Shown: positions 23,581-36,698 of the stretch, piece by piece
Layout: each line of letters begins with the position of its first letter
Numbering within the stretch: the stretch's first letter is position 1
Source of the DNA: Acestrorhynchus altus
Lineage: Eukaryota; Chordata; Actinopteri; Characiformes; Acestrorhynchidae
DNA length: 64,000 nt
Assembly (NCBI GenBank): GCA_034509495.1
Contig: CM067512.1
Location: forward strand, 4,384,699 to 4,448,698
Direction of reading: 5' to 3'
Program-made: the position numbers and the translations under genes
Notes under the pieces: generated by a model
Told to the model about the DNA's origin: nothing
Databases searched by the model: none
The model's input: the letters and a program-made list of their open reading frames with translations, nothing else

Positions 23581-24564
23581 AATACATTAGAATTACTCCA
23601 CCATGGCCATGTTTGTTGTTGTCGTAAAGTTTTGGCTGTGTTCTGTCCTCGAGTGGACATACTGCTTAAGGTCCATGCCAACATCAAGGCCGCATAGAAG
23701 TATGTGGGCAGATATTCATCTTCACATTTAAAGGGCAGTGCCAGTGAAATGACGGAGGGGTTTTGGACGAGTGCCATAGCTGGTGCACTAATGCCACGGT
23801 AACTGTGTGAGGAGGCCCAGGTTGTAGATTACATGATAAAATCACGGTAGCCATGTTTCGCTGTTGGCCACAATCAGTGAGAACAAGCGAACTGACATGC
23901 TCATGATTATGTCACAATGACCAGCGACTGTTCCTCCAGAAACCTGAAGAACATGACAAATGAGCTGGTGTTAACAGGCCGCTGGTGGTCTTTAAGATTT
24001 ATGCTGTGTGCAATAGTTCCAGTCCAGATGAGCATTAAGAATGTACAGCGTCAAGCCTTCAAGCACCGTGAGCACAGCACAGAAGAGCAGCTGAAGCGTA
24101 ATCAAAAAGAACTCGAGTTTTCCTCTTGCGTCAGATGTGGTTGATCATTCGTGATTGGCTTTTAGTTCCTGCTTGGTTTCTGTAGCTGTGCATCAGAGCA
24201 GAGAGGATGGCATTGATTAAGTGAAAGGCAGCAGAAATTGAATGAACAACTCTTTAGTAAAGCAATCCCATGAAGAATTGTCTTTGAACGAATCTTTCTT
24301 TTGACTGTGGCGTGTCTGCACAATTCATTATCCATGTTCTACCCCATCCAACAAAGGAGAGGGACAGTCATTGAAGGACTACATCTCACTTGTAGGACAG
24401 TTGAAGATTCTGAGCACTGCAGTGCAGCATTTGTTGTGCAGGATGGACTGCAGGTCATTGTCATCCTGATTAACCATCCCTGGTAGAAGGTCTCTGTCCT
24501 TTTTAAGGACTTTTATTCTAGAATTTAACACTGTTTGAGCAAAAAAAAAAGAGATCAAACACTC

Positions 24565-24900
24565 ATTTTCTTTATAGGCCAACATCTGGTTCAGTGACAT
24601 CATCAGCCCTCTCACTGATCAGTCAGAGTCTGTATGCAGGTTCAGCATGAACATATGGACACAGCAGTAAACATGCACTGGAAGCTCCTTTGGCTGTTAA
24701 ACTGGTATTTAATTCAGTTGGAAATGAGTGAGGTTAGATGTTTTCTGAGCTGGATCACTCACCAATAATTCACCACACAATTAGGAGATCACGGTTGTAA
24801 AGGGTGTTGCAGTTTGTTATATGTGTATCCTGTCTGTAGGTTAATCTGATCCTGAGATATGAAGCCTAGAACATGGTATGTTACCCCCGCAAAGAGCAGA
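24565..24900 (+). repeat. Repeat X, copy 3 (forward, longest)
   Basis: It contains CAACATCTGGTTCAGTGACA, CTCTCACTGATCAGTCAGAG, CTGTATGCAGGTTCAGC, AACATGCACTGGAAGCTCC, TTAATTCAGTTGGAAATGAG, TGTGTATCCTGTCTGTAGG and CTGATCCTGAGATATGAAGC. Copies 1 and 2 share different subsets. It has no coding frame and I recognise no family. Confidence 0.7.
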
Positions 24901-25640
24901 TACTGTTCATCGATACAGTATTTTAAGTGCTGCGTTTTATGAATGAGTCATAAAAAAAAAAGTGTACACTGCCGCTGCACGACATTCCCAGTTAAAATGC
25001 TCTCTACGAGTCCAAATATCCCCTTGACTTCAAGAATCCGCAGACGCCAGAATCAAAGATCTCAGGGAAATCCACAGCCTCTTTAATGATTCCTGACACC
25101 ACACATCAGTCAGGTCTGTACAATCCTCTACAAACCCTGAATAATACACCTCAGCGTGCTGCCGACAGTGCGCGTACCGTCTCGTGGACTCACTTCAAAC
25201 GAGGAACCCAGGTTTTCCCCTCAGCGCTGAGACGATCTATCTGCAGAAGTGATTGTGATTGAGGAACTTGGTCTTGACATCAGATTGTTTAAGACACTCC
25301 ACTTCGTGCACAGGTCTAATGATGTTCAAAGCTACCGTGAACTGCCTGCAAGGAACTCTTGGAGAATTTCTACACTTTTAAAGAAATAATAATGGGGTTC
25401 ACCTGCAGAATTAGTTTGTAGATGTTGGTATGTTGGCCGTATGTTTTATGGCACTCTAAGAGGATCAGGTTGTATCAAATGAACCCTCTGATGTTGCATT
25501 TCTCTCCAGCAAAAATCTGAAATTGTCAAAAGTGTGGAATTACAAGCGTGAAAATGAAGAAGTGCTGATCTGAAATCTGAAACAGCTGATTACATTAATC
25601 AAAACAATATTCTGTAATATATTTTAATGTTAAAATGCTA

Positions 25641-25644
<4 letters not shown>

Positions 25645-25691
<47 letters not shown>
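25645..25691. repeat. (GT)n microsatellite
   Basis: About 23 GT units. Confidence 0.97.
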
Positions 25692-25692
<1 letters not shown>

Positions 25693-26441
25693 GGTGAAAT
25701 GCGTGAAAAAATGTACTTGTTAAAGTTTCCACATTAGCTGCTGCATCAACACCTTGTTCGTGTTGTCAGCTCTATATAACACTATGATATTGTTTCTTCC
25801 AAACATCAACATTAGATGATGAGGAGTTTCAGTAGTTAGTAGTTGCAGTGAACTTGCACCTTTAGATATGAAATTATTAGAATAATATTTAATATGATCT
25901 CTTTAATGTTTCTAATAGCTCAAGCTCTTCTAATCAACTGCTCAAATGGGGGAGCTTGATTGGCTGAATCTCCCTAGACGTTATGATAAACTCCTGATTG
26001 GATAGAGTTCTGTTAACGAAACAGTAAATGAAACACAAGTATGTGATACAACAATACTTGATCAATTTAACTACGAGAAAATGAATATTTCTATCACATC
26101 CCGATAAACATGCATTTTAGCTTGCAGTCATTAGACCATCTCTAAATGTCCTGAAGGTCCAGAAGGTTCCCGACTGTTTGAAAGTGTGTTTCATTGTATA
26201 TTGTGTGTTGAATGACCTGCTCTGGCTTTGGTACAGGCTGCCAAATACAATAGTTAGTTATGCCTCCACTTTTGTCAAATTTATTCTTGCGAGCAAATCC
26301 ATATTTAGTGTAGTTAAACAAACTTTGGGGGTCTTTGGAGGCCAGCTTGTGAGAAGAGATGTAGCTTCTTGGGGAGAAGTGTCACTGTATTTGTTTAGCA
26401 TTGCTTTCAGATTGTGTGGGCTGGCCGTCTGGTGCTATTGT

Positions 26442-26443
<2 letters not shown>

Positions 26444-26489
<46 letters not shown>
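26444..26489. repeat. (GT)n microsatellite
   Basis: About 23 GT units with one TTT interruption. Confidence 0.97.
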
Positions 26490-26601
26490 CCCTCCAGTCA
26501 GTGTAACTTCTAGAGCATGGCAGTCTCCAGACAAAAGGTGATTCTGAAAGGGTCAGTGCTGAAGTGTGTAACTAGATATGCTGTTGTTGCTGGTTAAGAG
26601 T

Positions 26602-26604
<3 letters not shown>

Positions 26605-26660
<56 letters not shown>

Positions 26661-26668
26661 CCTCCCTC
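26605..26668. repeat. (TC)n microsatellite
   Basis: About 26 TC units ending in CCCTCCCTCCCTC. Confidence 0.97.
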
Positions 26669-27039
26669 ACTGGTACCAGAGGAGTATCTTCCAATTCAGT
26701 AATGTGAACACCTCAGCATCACCAGCCAGCCATTGCATTTTAATAGGCATGGATTGCAGCCGACTGTGCATTGCAGCATCTGTGCTACGCCACATAGCTC
26801 AGGCTTTGGACACCCTTGCATCTGTTGCATAATGCTGCAGAGCCCTCCTCTCTAATCTAGTCTCCGCTGGGCACTACAGTCACATGTGTCCAGGGCTTGC
26901 ATGCTGTGCCTTACATCCATATTTGTTACCCTTCACACACCAGAAGCAGGAGTTCGTAGCAGTTAAGTAAAATCACTGTTATTTCAATCAATAAAGGGTC
27001 CAATGGCATCACAGTGTTGTAAAACCGTGTTAAATCAAA

Positions 27040-27700
27040 CATTCTCCATTATTAAAGATTTTAAACAACAATCCAGAACCGTCCAGAACTGGACTTCCTT
27101 GTTTGCTTCTGATCATTGTCCTGCTGCATCGGCCCAGTGAGACGTGCCCGGAACGCCTCACAATGGAAGCATCCAGGAAGCATCCGAACCAGATGCCCTA
27201 ACCACCTCAGCTGGTTCCTCTTGACATGGCTCCTCTCTACTCTGAGCCCCTCCCTGTTGACTGAACCAAGAGAGAGTGCAACCACCCTATGAAGGAAACT
27301 GGTTTTAGCTGCTTGTACTCAGGATCTCATTGTTTTGGTCACTATCCAAAGCTCGTGGCGACAGATGTTGCTCCAATCTGCCTGTCAACCTCTCACTCCA
27401 TATTGCCCTCACTCGTGAAAACAGTCCTTTGATGCCTTGATGAGTCAGGAACTCATTCCCAACCTGGGCGTTCTACCTTTTTCCATGGTCTCAAATTTAG
27501 GGGAGCTGATTCTCAGCCCAGCTGCTTCACACTCAGTTGCAAACTGAGTGTCCCAGCTTGATGATGCCAACAAGACCACGTGATCACCACGTGACAAAAA
27601 GCAGATGCCTAATCCTGAGGTCACCAAACTGGACACCTTATCCCATTTGTCCATGCTAAGCAATTCTGTCCTTAAACGTAACAAAATCAGTTACAAAGGG
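27040..27700 (-). pseudogene. LINE ORF2 remnant, RTE/Rex3-like, reverse strand
   Basis: The reverse frame at 27445-27684 encodes GDHVVLLASSSWDTQFATECEAAGLRIS. This is the palm motif (normally FADDVVLLASS) followed by FAAECEAAGMRIS, characteristic of Rex3-like RTE elements of fish. One aspartate of the catalytic pair is replaced (GDH). The frame at 27061-27285 encodes SHVKRNQLRWLGHLVRMLPG, the C-terminal RSQLRWLGHLxRMPPG block. Frameshifts and a missing middle part make it dead. Confidence 0.8.
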
Positions 27701-28904
27701 CAGCTTCTTTAAACCCAGACTATGAATTGGGTTCAGAGTGGAACAGTAAGCCCTCACTGAAATCTGCCCGTATGAAAAGCAGTGCTGTTCACTTGGCTGT
27801 ATTTGGAAAACAGCGTTCTATTTGAGCGCCACCACAAAGCACATGTATATTTCATGGCCGCTGTTTTTCTAGGACTAGGTTTGGAGCGGACAAGGGGGAT
27901 CAAAGCCTGCTGATCCCACAAGACAGAGAGACACTCACAGATGAGCTTGAGCTACGGTAAAGTGATTAGTTGACTGCTAGTGCCTGTCCAATCTCTCTCC
28001 AGCTGTGAAAGAATGGTTTCACAAGAGTCCGTGCAGCTTTAGTGCCTCTGTCACATGGCCTGCATAGTGCCGTTGGGGCATAGCAACATTTAAAGCCTTG
28101 GCCTTTGCCCACAGGCTAGTGTGTCCGGCGAAGCAGCTGAGCGAGGTTAAACGTGGGATAAAGGAGAGCTTTTGGGTGGGTTCTGTCTGTCAGAACACAC
28201 CGCCTGAGGGGGGTGTGGGGGGGTTGAGTACAGGCTAAAGAGCTCCCTCTGGCTTAACTTCTCTAAACACAGTCTGTTCCTGTTCCTCTTCTCGTCTCAT
28301 GCTCTTTCCACAAGCGCAATTACTGCGGGTGTAAAAATGCAACAGAACATCTTGAGGCCTCAGTTTCAAGGTTTCACTTCAAGTTTTGAATGTCAGAAGA
28401 GCTTATGGTTCAGGATCTAGTTGGGGTTCTGCGCTGTTGGGCGTTTGATCACATACATCAACTGTATTCTGTATTGCCTGCTGATTGTAAGATATGTTTG
28501 CTGTAATTCCTGTTAAAAATACATTACACTGGTATGATTAACCTGATAATACAGATTTGTATGGGTTTCAAGCCCTGGTCACCATCAGTGCTTCGTCCAG
28601 ATTGGCTCAGGAAGAGCAGTGCAGAGACAGTACAGAGCACATCATGGGTCACACAGACAGAGGAACATCATTATTGATCAGGGGTGTGATTTTGCACATT
28701 AAAGTTTGCCTGTGAAATATATTCACCTGAAGGTCTTGTGCATGAAATTCTCCTTTCACAGCAAATTCCTTCCAAATGCATGTCATTTTGCATTCTTTAA
28801 AAAAAAAACCCAGAATGACCTGGGTTTTGTAGAAGTAAAGTAATAGTAGTAAGATGGATTACATTTTCAGAGCAACTTCTCCAGTATTCCACTCCAATGA
28901 TGTC

Positions 28905-29170
28905 CACTATTGAGGGTAATAATAGAGAAACCAACCTTTACAGGTACAAGTGAGCCCATATTTGGAAGTCCAGTTATGTTGTGTACGTCTGAAGTGAGGT
29001 GCAGAGGTAGTGAGGAGCTGAGCCCTTTGAAGCCTGTGCGACTGTGAGAAGATGTGTACTGTATCTGATTCTGGCTTCAATAGGAAGCCAGAGAAGTGAT
29101 CCAAGCAGAGGAGTCATAACCATGGCAGATTGACTGCAACTCATGGCCACAGAGCAACAATATATTGGTG
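28905..29170 (-). pseudogene. LINE reverse-transcriptase C-terminal fragment, reverse strand
   Basis: The reverse strand encodes SLLWLPIEARIRYSTHLLTV followed by ASKGSAPHYLC. This matches the LHWLPVEARIxFKxLLLxxKALNGxAPxYL block near the end of many vertebrate LINE ORF2 proteins. Only this block remains. Confidence 0.65.
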
Positions 29171-29469
29171 GAATGAACAAAGGCAATGATATTCATTAAG
29201 GGTTTAAACATCTGCACTGAATTACATCAGTTATACAATAATAGCTATAAAAATTAAACAGTTGCACCCAGAAGGGATCAACAAAATAATGAAACCTCCC
29301 TGCGAATGATTCACGTCTTACATTCAGCTGTGCATGTGACATAAACATGCACGGGTCTCATTGCTGTACCTTATTATATAAGGTCTCCCCTTGTGCATGC
29401 TTTCCATTCTGACTTGTGCTGTTGTGTTGGACATTCATCGAGCTGTGTGTTGCAGGACTACATGCACAT

Positions 29470-29770
29470 GCAATGACTGCCTTTAACACCACATCAGCAT
29501 CACCTAAGACTAAAATGGCATCTTGCCAGACTGCCACACAGTAACTTAGAATAACTTAGAATATCTTCAGTGGCAAGTCCCACTTTTATCTTGGTGGAGA
29601 TGACCAGCACATCTATTGGTGCCGCATTGGCAGGTCTATCCCAGATTGACAATGTGTGGGGTTCTATTGGACGCACTATCAATGCAAAATCTGCAGAAAC
29701 TGAGTGAGAAAATTCAAGATGCATCGGATGGATTATCACAGGACACCATTATGAACCTCTACAACTCCAT
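29470..29770 (+). pseudogene. Tc1/mariner transposase C-terminal fragment
   Basis: The forward strand encodes MCGVLLDALSMQNLQKLSEK and then GLSQDTIMNLYNSIQR. These match the IEHVWDxLxR and IPQDxIRNLYxSMPxR blocks of Tc1-like transposases, with the third catalytic residue region degraded. Stops occur upstream. Confidence 0.6.
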
Positions 29771-29894
29771 TCAGAGAATAGAATAGAATGCCTGAGTTGT
29801 CACTATGTACATGTACTATGAGAAAGCCAGAAAAAGATATATATATATATATATAATTAAAAAAGAAATCAGATGTGGTGTTATATATACAGTA

Positions 29895-30095
29895 TTTATA
29901 TTACATTTATGGCATTTAGCTGATGCTCTTATCCAGTGCAACTTACATGGTTATTCACAATACAGAGGTGGTCCAAGTCTTGCCCAAGGACTCTTATTGG
30001 TATTGCACAGCATAGTTGCCCAGACTGAAAATCGAACTCCAGGCTCCCACATGGTGTGGTGGCATTATCTGTTGCGCCATACCAACCACAGCATT
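29895..30095 (-). mobile_element. tRNA-derived SINE (copy 2, reverse)
   Basis: On the reverse strand it reads CCATGTGGGAGCCTGGAGTT, then a B-box-like GAGTTCGATTTTC, CAGTCTGGGCAACTATGCTG, TCCTTGGGCAAGACTTGG, and a tail TTGCACTGGATAAGAGCATC with GCTAAATGCCATAAATG. This is collinear with the copy at 23080. The longer tail here shows the end of the element. Confidence 0.8.
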
Positions 30096-31289
30096 GCACA
30101 GTAGTAGTGGGTATTGGACAGTGGAGCAATGGTAATCACAGAATGCATGTATTGCACAGTAATGGAATTAACACTGTCAATAAATATTGAATGTTGCAAA
30201 AGGATGTATAGACTGAGGCTCAATATACTGTTAGAAAATAGATGGTATGTTGCGTTAGCAATAGTGGTGACCTGACACCATACTGAGTAAAAAATATCAT
30301 TATTGGTCCTGATAACCTTTGTGTTCCTTCCCAGTAGCATTCCAACACTTCCCTCTGGTTGCAATTTATTTATTTTTTGATGAAGGGTGTAACTGTTTGT
30401 ATGTCATTCATATGGAAGGAGTTCCAGAAGTCACTTTGTGAGGTTTCCGGTGCTGAGAAACTGAGCAGAACTGAATTATTTTGATGCTTATTCACCTGAA
30501 GTCCACAAATACTAACATCGGAAAGTACAGCTGTTTGGACGAATCCTTAGACATATACCCAAAGGGATTGCCTTTTATTTTGAGGCCCGCCTCGCATATT
30601 ACCCAGAATGCAGTGCCAACAGTGGCGGATGGCAAAAGTAGGCTGGAATAGTGAGTCATCTGAGGTGGGCGAACACCTCTGGGATTTCCGTCGAGTGATT
30701 GTAAACGCAGAGGGAGTGAGGCTTCTCCTTGATCCACCGTTTGATTCGGCTGTGCGCCTGTTCCGGAGGGACACGATCCTTTTATCACGACGGAGATGAG
30801 AGACACGCCGTGCAATCACTCTCTCTTTAACAATACAACCATGTCATTCTTCAGGCCGTTGGTGGCTGAATAGCTTTAGAGTTCCATCTAAACCTCGTTT
30901 ATCCTCATAGACATGCACTTTCTAGCTGAGCTTTAGAGACAGATACCTTTAAAGAGTAGTTTAGCTTTGAGCTGGAGGGCCATGAAATGTTGAAAGACTC
31001 CAACTATCTGCTTTTAAATACTGGAAGTAAGGTGGGAAAGACCTTCAGTCACTGAAAACAGTTGTACAGAAGTCGTAATAAAAGTGAAAAATGGTTCTTT
31101 GGAGTGATTTAGTGAGAAAGCCACCTGTGATTCCCTAATAGAACAATAAACCAAGAAAAGCACACCCCTATGATAGGTCTAATTTCTGTCCCTTTGAGTA
31201 TTATGCATTTTTAAATCAGGGTTTAGTTAAAACATGGCCTGTTGAAGGTTTACAGTGACTGGTAAAGACCTGCCGTTGATGTTTTACAT

Positions 31290-31580
31290 TTCTGGATGAA
31301 GAGCTTTTGTCTCTGATTTGTCATCTGCAAGGTGGACCAACTAAGTAGGAGTGTCTATTACAGTGGACAGTTAGTTCACACAGTGTTTAAACCTTCCAGC
31401 AGCATTTCTGCTGTGTCTGCTCCACACGTATCGGCACAAAACACAGTGCCGCGGTGCTGAGAATGACCCAACACCCACATAATAGCTGCTCAGTGGTGGT
31501 CCTTGAAGTGGTGGAGCGTTGAAGATCATGGTGAAAGGAGGAGAATGAAGGATGCAGAGAAACAGTCAGCAATTATACTT
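31290..31580 (-). mobile_element. Foldback MITE (repeat B), partial copy
   Basis: It contains AGGTGGACCAACTAAGTAGG, AGCAGCATTTCTGCTGTGTC, GCGGTGCTGAGAATGACCCA and CAGTGGTGGTCCTTGAAGTG. These are the reverse counterparts of blocks in the 13717-14195 copy (TTAGACATTCTTACCTAGTT, GACACAGCAGTGCTGCTGG, GGGTCATTCTCAGCACTGC). One arm is missing. Confidence 0.7.
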
Positions 31581-32364
31581 CGCTTCGATATATGCAGATA
31601 TGTAATTAGTTTAAACACACCCTAATTTTCATTTCTGGTACAGAGAAGACCTGAAGATTCCCTCCTGATAAAAGGTCAGGACTTATTTGTTGTAACACTA
31701 GCTAAACAGAAAATGGAGGCTACGTAATGGTAGAAGTCAGATGAGCGGTGGTACGCCCAGGTGACATTTAAGAAAAAAAAAAACGAATGTTGCACATAAT
31801 GTAGATACACATGCAGACACATAAAGACGGAGAAGATGAGAGGGAGTAAGAAATTCCCAACGACTAAAGCGTTTGACATTTCTAAAAGGAAAATCATTCT
31901 CACACAGAGGATTTACAAGCCGATAGGCCATACAAGGCTAAGTTCAAAGCTGAATGTAATCACATTTTCTGCATTGGGATAGATATGTGAATGGAAGAGA
32001 TAACAAGGCCATTTAAAAGGATTTGGGATAATAAATAATGGCATCGCAGACGTGGAGACGGGGCACAACTCATACAAGGTCCTATCGCCTCCCTCATCTG
32101 TGATCGTGTGCTCCTGCCTGCGCTCTGCATTATCTGCCTGGCATTTGGAGTAGGACCCTGGGTGGAAGAAAGGAGGGGATATATACATGTGCCCTCTTCC
32201 CTGGGCCAGGATTAGGATTACGCTTCAACTCTAATCTGGTTAGAGAACCAGAGCATGTGCCCGCTCGGCCTGGCCAGACACACACGTCATGTGGCCTTGA
32301 GTCCATCTGGTCACATGATCATCAGCACCAGGTTGGGAGTGTCTGCTGTCCTTAATATACCAGA

Positions 32365-32965
32365 TGTTTGTACTGCTCAAACAGGTTTACAGGTGTGGTC
32401 TGATTAGACAGCCAGGGGGTGTTGAACCAAGGGGGTGTAAAGTGATTCCCCCACTGACTATTAAAGGCTCTCAGAGACTACTTTTGGGTAGCGTACCTCT
32501 TGGTGAGAGATTGTTGACTGCTAGACATGCTTCTAAGACACTGCTAGGAGATGTTAGGAGAAGTTGGGAGCAGTGACATGAAAGGCACCCACAAGAGGAG
32601 AATAAGACTGGAACTGTATCATCTTTACCAACAAATTCAGATTCTGTTTAGCATCCTATTGCTGTCGGTTTCGAGTTTGAAGGCCTTGTGTTGAGTTCTT
32701 CTTTGCAGGGCATTATACTGCCTTGTGCCTCTTGGGCCTAAACGCAAAAAAGGTTGCCAGATTGCAACACTTCCTTGACATGCCCAGTCACCAGATTTAT
32801 TGCCAGTTGAGTAGGGGACCAGCTGGAATGCCAGCTTGGCAACCTATGAGTGTACAGGATCTACAGGGCCAGTTGCAACATCTGTGGACACATAATACAG
32901 GATGCCATACGAACCTTATGTCTCCATGTCCAACCATATCTCATCTTATATCCACACTAGAATCA
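32365..32965 (+). pseudogene. Tc1/mariner transposase remnant
   Basis: Blocks along the forward strand include GERLLTARHASKTL (linker after the DNA-binding domain), VLFTNKFRF (from LFTDESRF, catalytic D lost), ARLQHFLDMPSHQ, PMSVQDLQGQLQHLW and TGCHTNLMSPCP (from QDAIRTLMSSMP). The frame is broken by stops and shifts. The stretch CCTATGAGTGTACAGGATCT has a close reverse counterpart at 54190-54250, so two copies of this subfamily are present. Confidence 0.75.
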
Positions 32966-34309
32966 ATTGTACAGTTTTCCCCAATAAATATATCCTTTCA
33001 CTCTAAAATTGAAATTGCATTTACCATCAAATATAGAAAGTTTCATCCCAGCCACTCCTCTCTTTCTTATTTTTTATCAGTGAGCATAAATGGATGGCCT
33101 TTTTTGTTCTATTTTTTTTTTTACTATGACTGGCTATTCCCTGGATATTTGTTGGATTTCATGGCATACTTTGAACTTAGCAGTGATCTTTGCATGCATC
33201 AAACATCCAGTAGCAATGATCTGCTCAGAAGGTAAAGATTTGAAGTAAAGAGGATGATGAGAGCAAAACATGATAGTCGACATCCCCCCAGTTTTTATTT
33301 CTTCTCCTATAGTCACGGAGAGAAGCTGGGGCATTGTGTTTTATTGATGAGAGCTTTCAGGTGTGTTTGAGGCCCAGAGCCCCATTTAGCAGGACTGCAA
33401 CAGCCGAGAGAGTTGCAGATGACATAAAAGACAGAATGGAAAGGAATGAACATTATTAATAGATGACTGTCGGTAGAGTGTGTTCATAGTCTGAAAATAA
33501 ATGCAGCACTTCAAACACTGCATTGCCAAATAGTGTAAAGTTAAGTGGCAATGTAAAAAAATTGTAAAGCAGATCAAAGGTATCCGAAACTGGCGCCCGT
33601 CTTCACCAGGTAATCTAATATTCACACGCCACACTGTAGCCTCATGGAAGTGTAAAACCAAAACAAAACACAAAACAAAAAATTCTGTTTCCATTTGGAA
33701 ACTATTCCATTCGGAATATCATATTTACCAGCAGTTTACATCTCGGCTCAAAGTCAACATAAGCCTTCTAGCAGGAGATTGATTTGATCTGTGGCTGGCA
33801 GGACAGATGGCAGAAGCAAGATCTAGATCATCCAATCCCATCCATTAGGATCCTTGCGTCTTAAATAATGAAGCCTCTTCTGTCGTAACCAATCAGGAAG
33901 CCTCAAGCTACTACTTCCAAGAGGCACAAGAAGGGATGAAGAGAGCGGCAGAACATATAAGAAGGATCAGGCTTGTTTTACACCAGTTTTAGACCTTTCC
34001 ATAAGCTTCATATGAAACCAAGAACCCAAACACATCTCCAAGACAAATATACTCAGGAACATACTGCTTCACTTGTACTGTCCTTGTACTGAACTCCAGG
34101 GATGTTGCTCAATATGCTTTCTTGGGGAGTCTGGTGTACTTGCCTGATCTTCTACTGCCTAAGTTGTATTCCATTACTCCAAAACACATTTACTAAGAAC
34201 AGTAAAGTTTCTCAGACATTCACTGTGACTGCATCAGTTGATGTCTTGCCAGGAAGAATGAACAGAAATACCGAGCATTCATGGCATTTCTAGATGTACT
34301 CAAACCAGC

Positions 34310-34510
34310 ACTTCATCATGTTCTGGGTTCGCCCTGAGGTCTCCATCTTGTTGGATGTTCCTGGAACAGTTCTAGTAGGAACTGGCCATGGAACATCCTA
34401 AAGACAAGTTCAAACCACCTCATCTGGTAGTAGAAAAGGGTTGCATCTGCCTGCATCACCACCACAGAGCAGAATAGTGACTGCAAAGCCTTGGCTGCTG
34501 ATGCAATCAT
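34310..34510 (-). pseudogene. LINE C-terminal fragment, RTE/Rex3-like
   Basis: The reverse 64-aa frame encodes QMRWFELVFRMFHGQF and EHPTRWRPQGEPRT. These correspond to RSQLRWFGHLxRMPPG and the AxPTGRRPRGRPRT block, as in the 27-kb fragment. They are clearly the same type of LINE end, degraded. Confidence 0.65.
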
Positions 34511-34694
34511 TGCGCCAATCTCGGTTTTCCTTCATTTACATAGAATAAGACAACAACACTTAAACTCCATCACTAGGGGAACATTGGTTCTGGTTGCCTG
34601 GAGCTGTTCTCCAGATGAGATTTTTAGATGTCTTTAAAGAACAAGTTTGGTTCTAGATACTCTATAGACAAAATATTGTTGCTCATTCATGATT

Positions 34695-34945
34695 TCTTCT
34701 GAAATCAAGGGTATCAAAAAACCCCACAACTCACCCCAGAAGTATTGGATGGAGTGGAACACAGATGCACTGCTCCACAACTCAATAATGGGGCACTGTA
34801 TACCCCTTTATCCCACGCCAGTTGGTAGGCATGATGCCAATATAGACCTATTGTATTGATAATGCTCCTCTACAGGGACCAGAACACCTTTATGTAGAGC
34901 AGCACTGATGAGAAGGATGTAAACATGTATTTGGATGTATAGTGT
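34695..34945 (+). repeat. Dispersed repeat A, forward copy
   Basis: CACCCCAGAAGTATTGGATG, CTGCTCCACAACTCAATAAT, TATACCCCTTTATCCCACGC and CTACAGGGACCAG follow the order seen in the other forward copies at 36010, 43955 and 61740. Confidence 0.7.
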
Positions 34946-36004
34946 AGCTTCAGTGACACTTACTGACCATTTGCAAGTGACTGACAGAACTGTGACCTCC
35001 CGACGCTCTGAAAATATCTGGGTTAAATCATAAAGCATCAGGTCCTTCTCTACAGCTGATGAAAAGCAGTGAGTCAGCTGGTTCGAAGAAGACATCAGTC
35101 AAGAGCTCGAAATAGCTTTGCTCACTGGTGCGCGGCACTTTCACGTAATCTTGGATCTAGTTATTTACAACCAAAATCAATCTTGACAGTGGACAAACTT
35201 TCGGAGCCAGCAGGACTGGGGGCGACCTTGGTGTCCAGATATGCCCGTCCAGCTTGTGCTTTTAGAACATAGCTTTAAAAGCCCCAAAGCTTCATGAAAG
35301 GTTCAGAGCACTCCACTGAATAATAAATTAAATCAGATAAAATTCTTCCCTGCTTTTACCCTTTAGCCCAAGGCCAGAGGACTCAGAGAACGTGAAATCC
35401 TGCACCATCTTGTTAAACAGGGAAAAATCTAAGGACGCGGTCAAGCTACTTACCGCCCTCACTTGTTCCGTGCCATTACGGCAGGGTTAAAGTGCTTTGG
35501 GCTGCATGCTCGTCTGACAGCCTCTGTAGGATCTGTGGTTAAGAATGGAGCCTTCGGCTGTAGCTGCACAGCCTGCTGGGAGAATGTCACTGTGTGATGC
35601 ATTGTGTACACTGTGAGTGATAGATATCCCTCATTTTAAAGTCAATGCCAAAAAGCTTTAACATGCCACGGCCGATTTATGGCTGCCCGCTGAAGTTATG
35701 ATGACTGTCCCTACAGTCAGAGTCACAGCTTTCAATCTTTTTCTCTTGGCTCGGCTTCCTGTCCTTCTCTCTTCTCTCTCCTGTCTCTCACGCTCTCTCA
35801 CCCGTCCTCTCGCTTTTCTCTCCAGTCACTTTGCACCTCAGTCTGAAATACGTCAGTCAACCTTGGCCTAACTGTACTCTAAGCACAGAGACATGCAGTC
35901 AGCTGTCCCGTCTGAAAAGACTCATGTCAGAAAATGTCGGTGTCCTTGTTTCAAATAAAGAATTGGACATAAACGTCATTAAAGAGCAACAAGAGCTTCA
36001 CCCT

Positions 36005-36175
36005 CCGCTCCCAAACTCATCTCAGAAGTATTGGATGGAGCACCATCATTCCAGAGAACAAAGCTTCAATGCTCCTAAGATACCTTTCAGTTTTGCAAAA
36101 TTTCTTTACAGAGACTAGACAAGCTGTGTGTGTGCATTTACACATCTGTGTCAGCAATTGGTACAATTGTTGTGT
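36005..36175 (+). repeat. Dispersed repeat A, forward copy with internal deletion
   Basis: CATCTCAGAAGTATTGGATG, GCACCATCATTCCAGAGAAC, then directly TTTACAGAGACTAGACAAGC, TGTGTGTGCATTTACACATC and TGTGTCAGCAATTGGT. The GGGGTATAAAGCCCC section is deleted relative to the 40-265 copy. Confidence 0.75.
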
Positions 36176-36617
36176 ATAGTAATTCTGAGTGCAGTACTAG
36201 TTCACTACACTACTATACGACAGTATACTACTACACAAACCTGTGCTACTCTGGACATCAGCAGAATGAGGGAAGATCAGTCTTGGATTGGCATTGATTG
36301 ATTTGATAATACAATCAAAGAACAAAGTAAAAACCTTTATTACTTTATTCCCATGACTGTTGCTGAATTGTACTGTGAAGACAGCATAGACCCCCGGTGC
36401 AACTGTGTTTACTCTTTTTTTTATTTATTTTTCCATGTGCAGACACCAGAAAACCACTAAGACTTACACGAGTCATGCGTCAGTGTGCGATGATTATCAG
36501 TAAGAAGCAGAGTGTAGAGCTGTCGAGCCATTCGATTTCATGAGTCATGGAATTTTTCATTGCTCTCAAAGTTGCTGAAAACTGTTGTAGACATGCAATT
36601 TCCTGATTTAAGTTTGT

Positions 36618-36662
36618 TCCATCCGTCCGTCCGTCCGTCCGTCCATCCATCCATCCGTCCAT

Positions 36663-36698
<36 letters not shown>

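Noticed and set aside
35045..35075. Possible 13-nt microexon (CTACAG|...|GTGAGT)
   Set aside because: Splice-like borders occur, but 13 nt of unconstrained sequence inside intron 1 cannot be distinguished from chance.
35812..36118. Acceptor-like TTTTCTCTCCAG followed by a 95-aa frame
   Set aside because: The downstream half is dispersed repeat A and no matching donor in the gene frame was found. Not kept as an exon.
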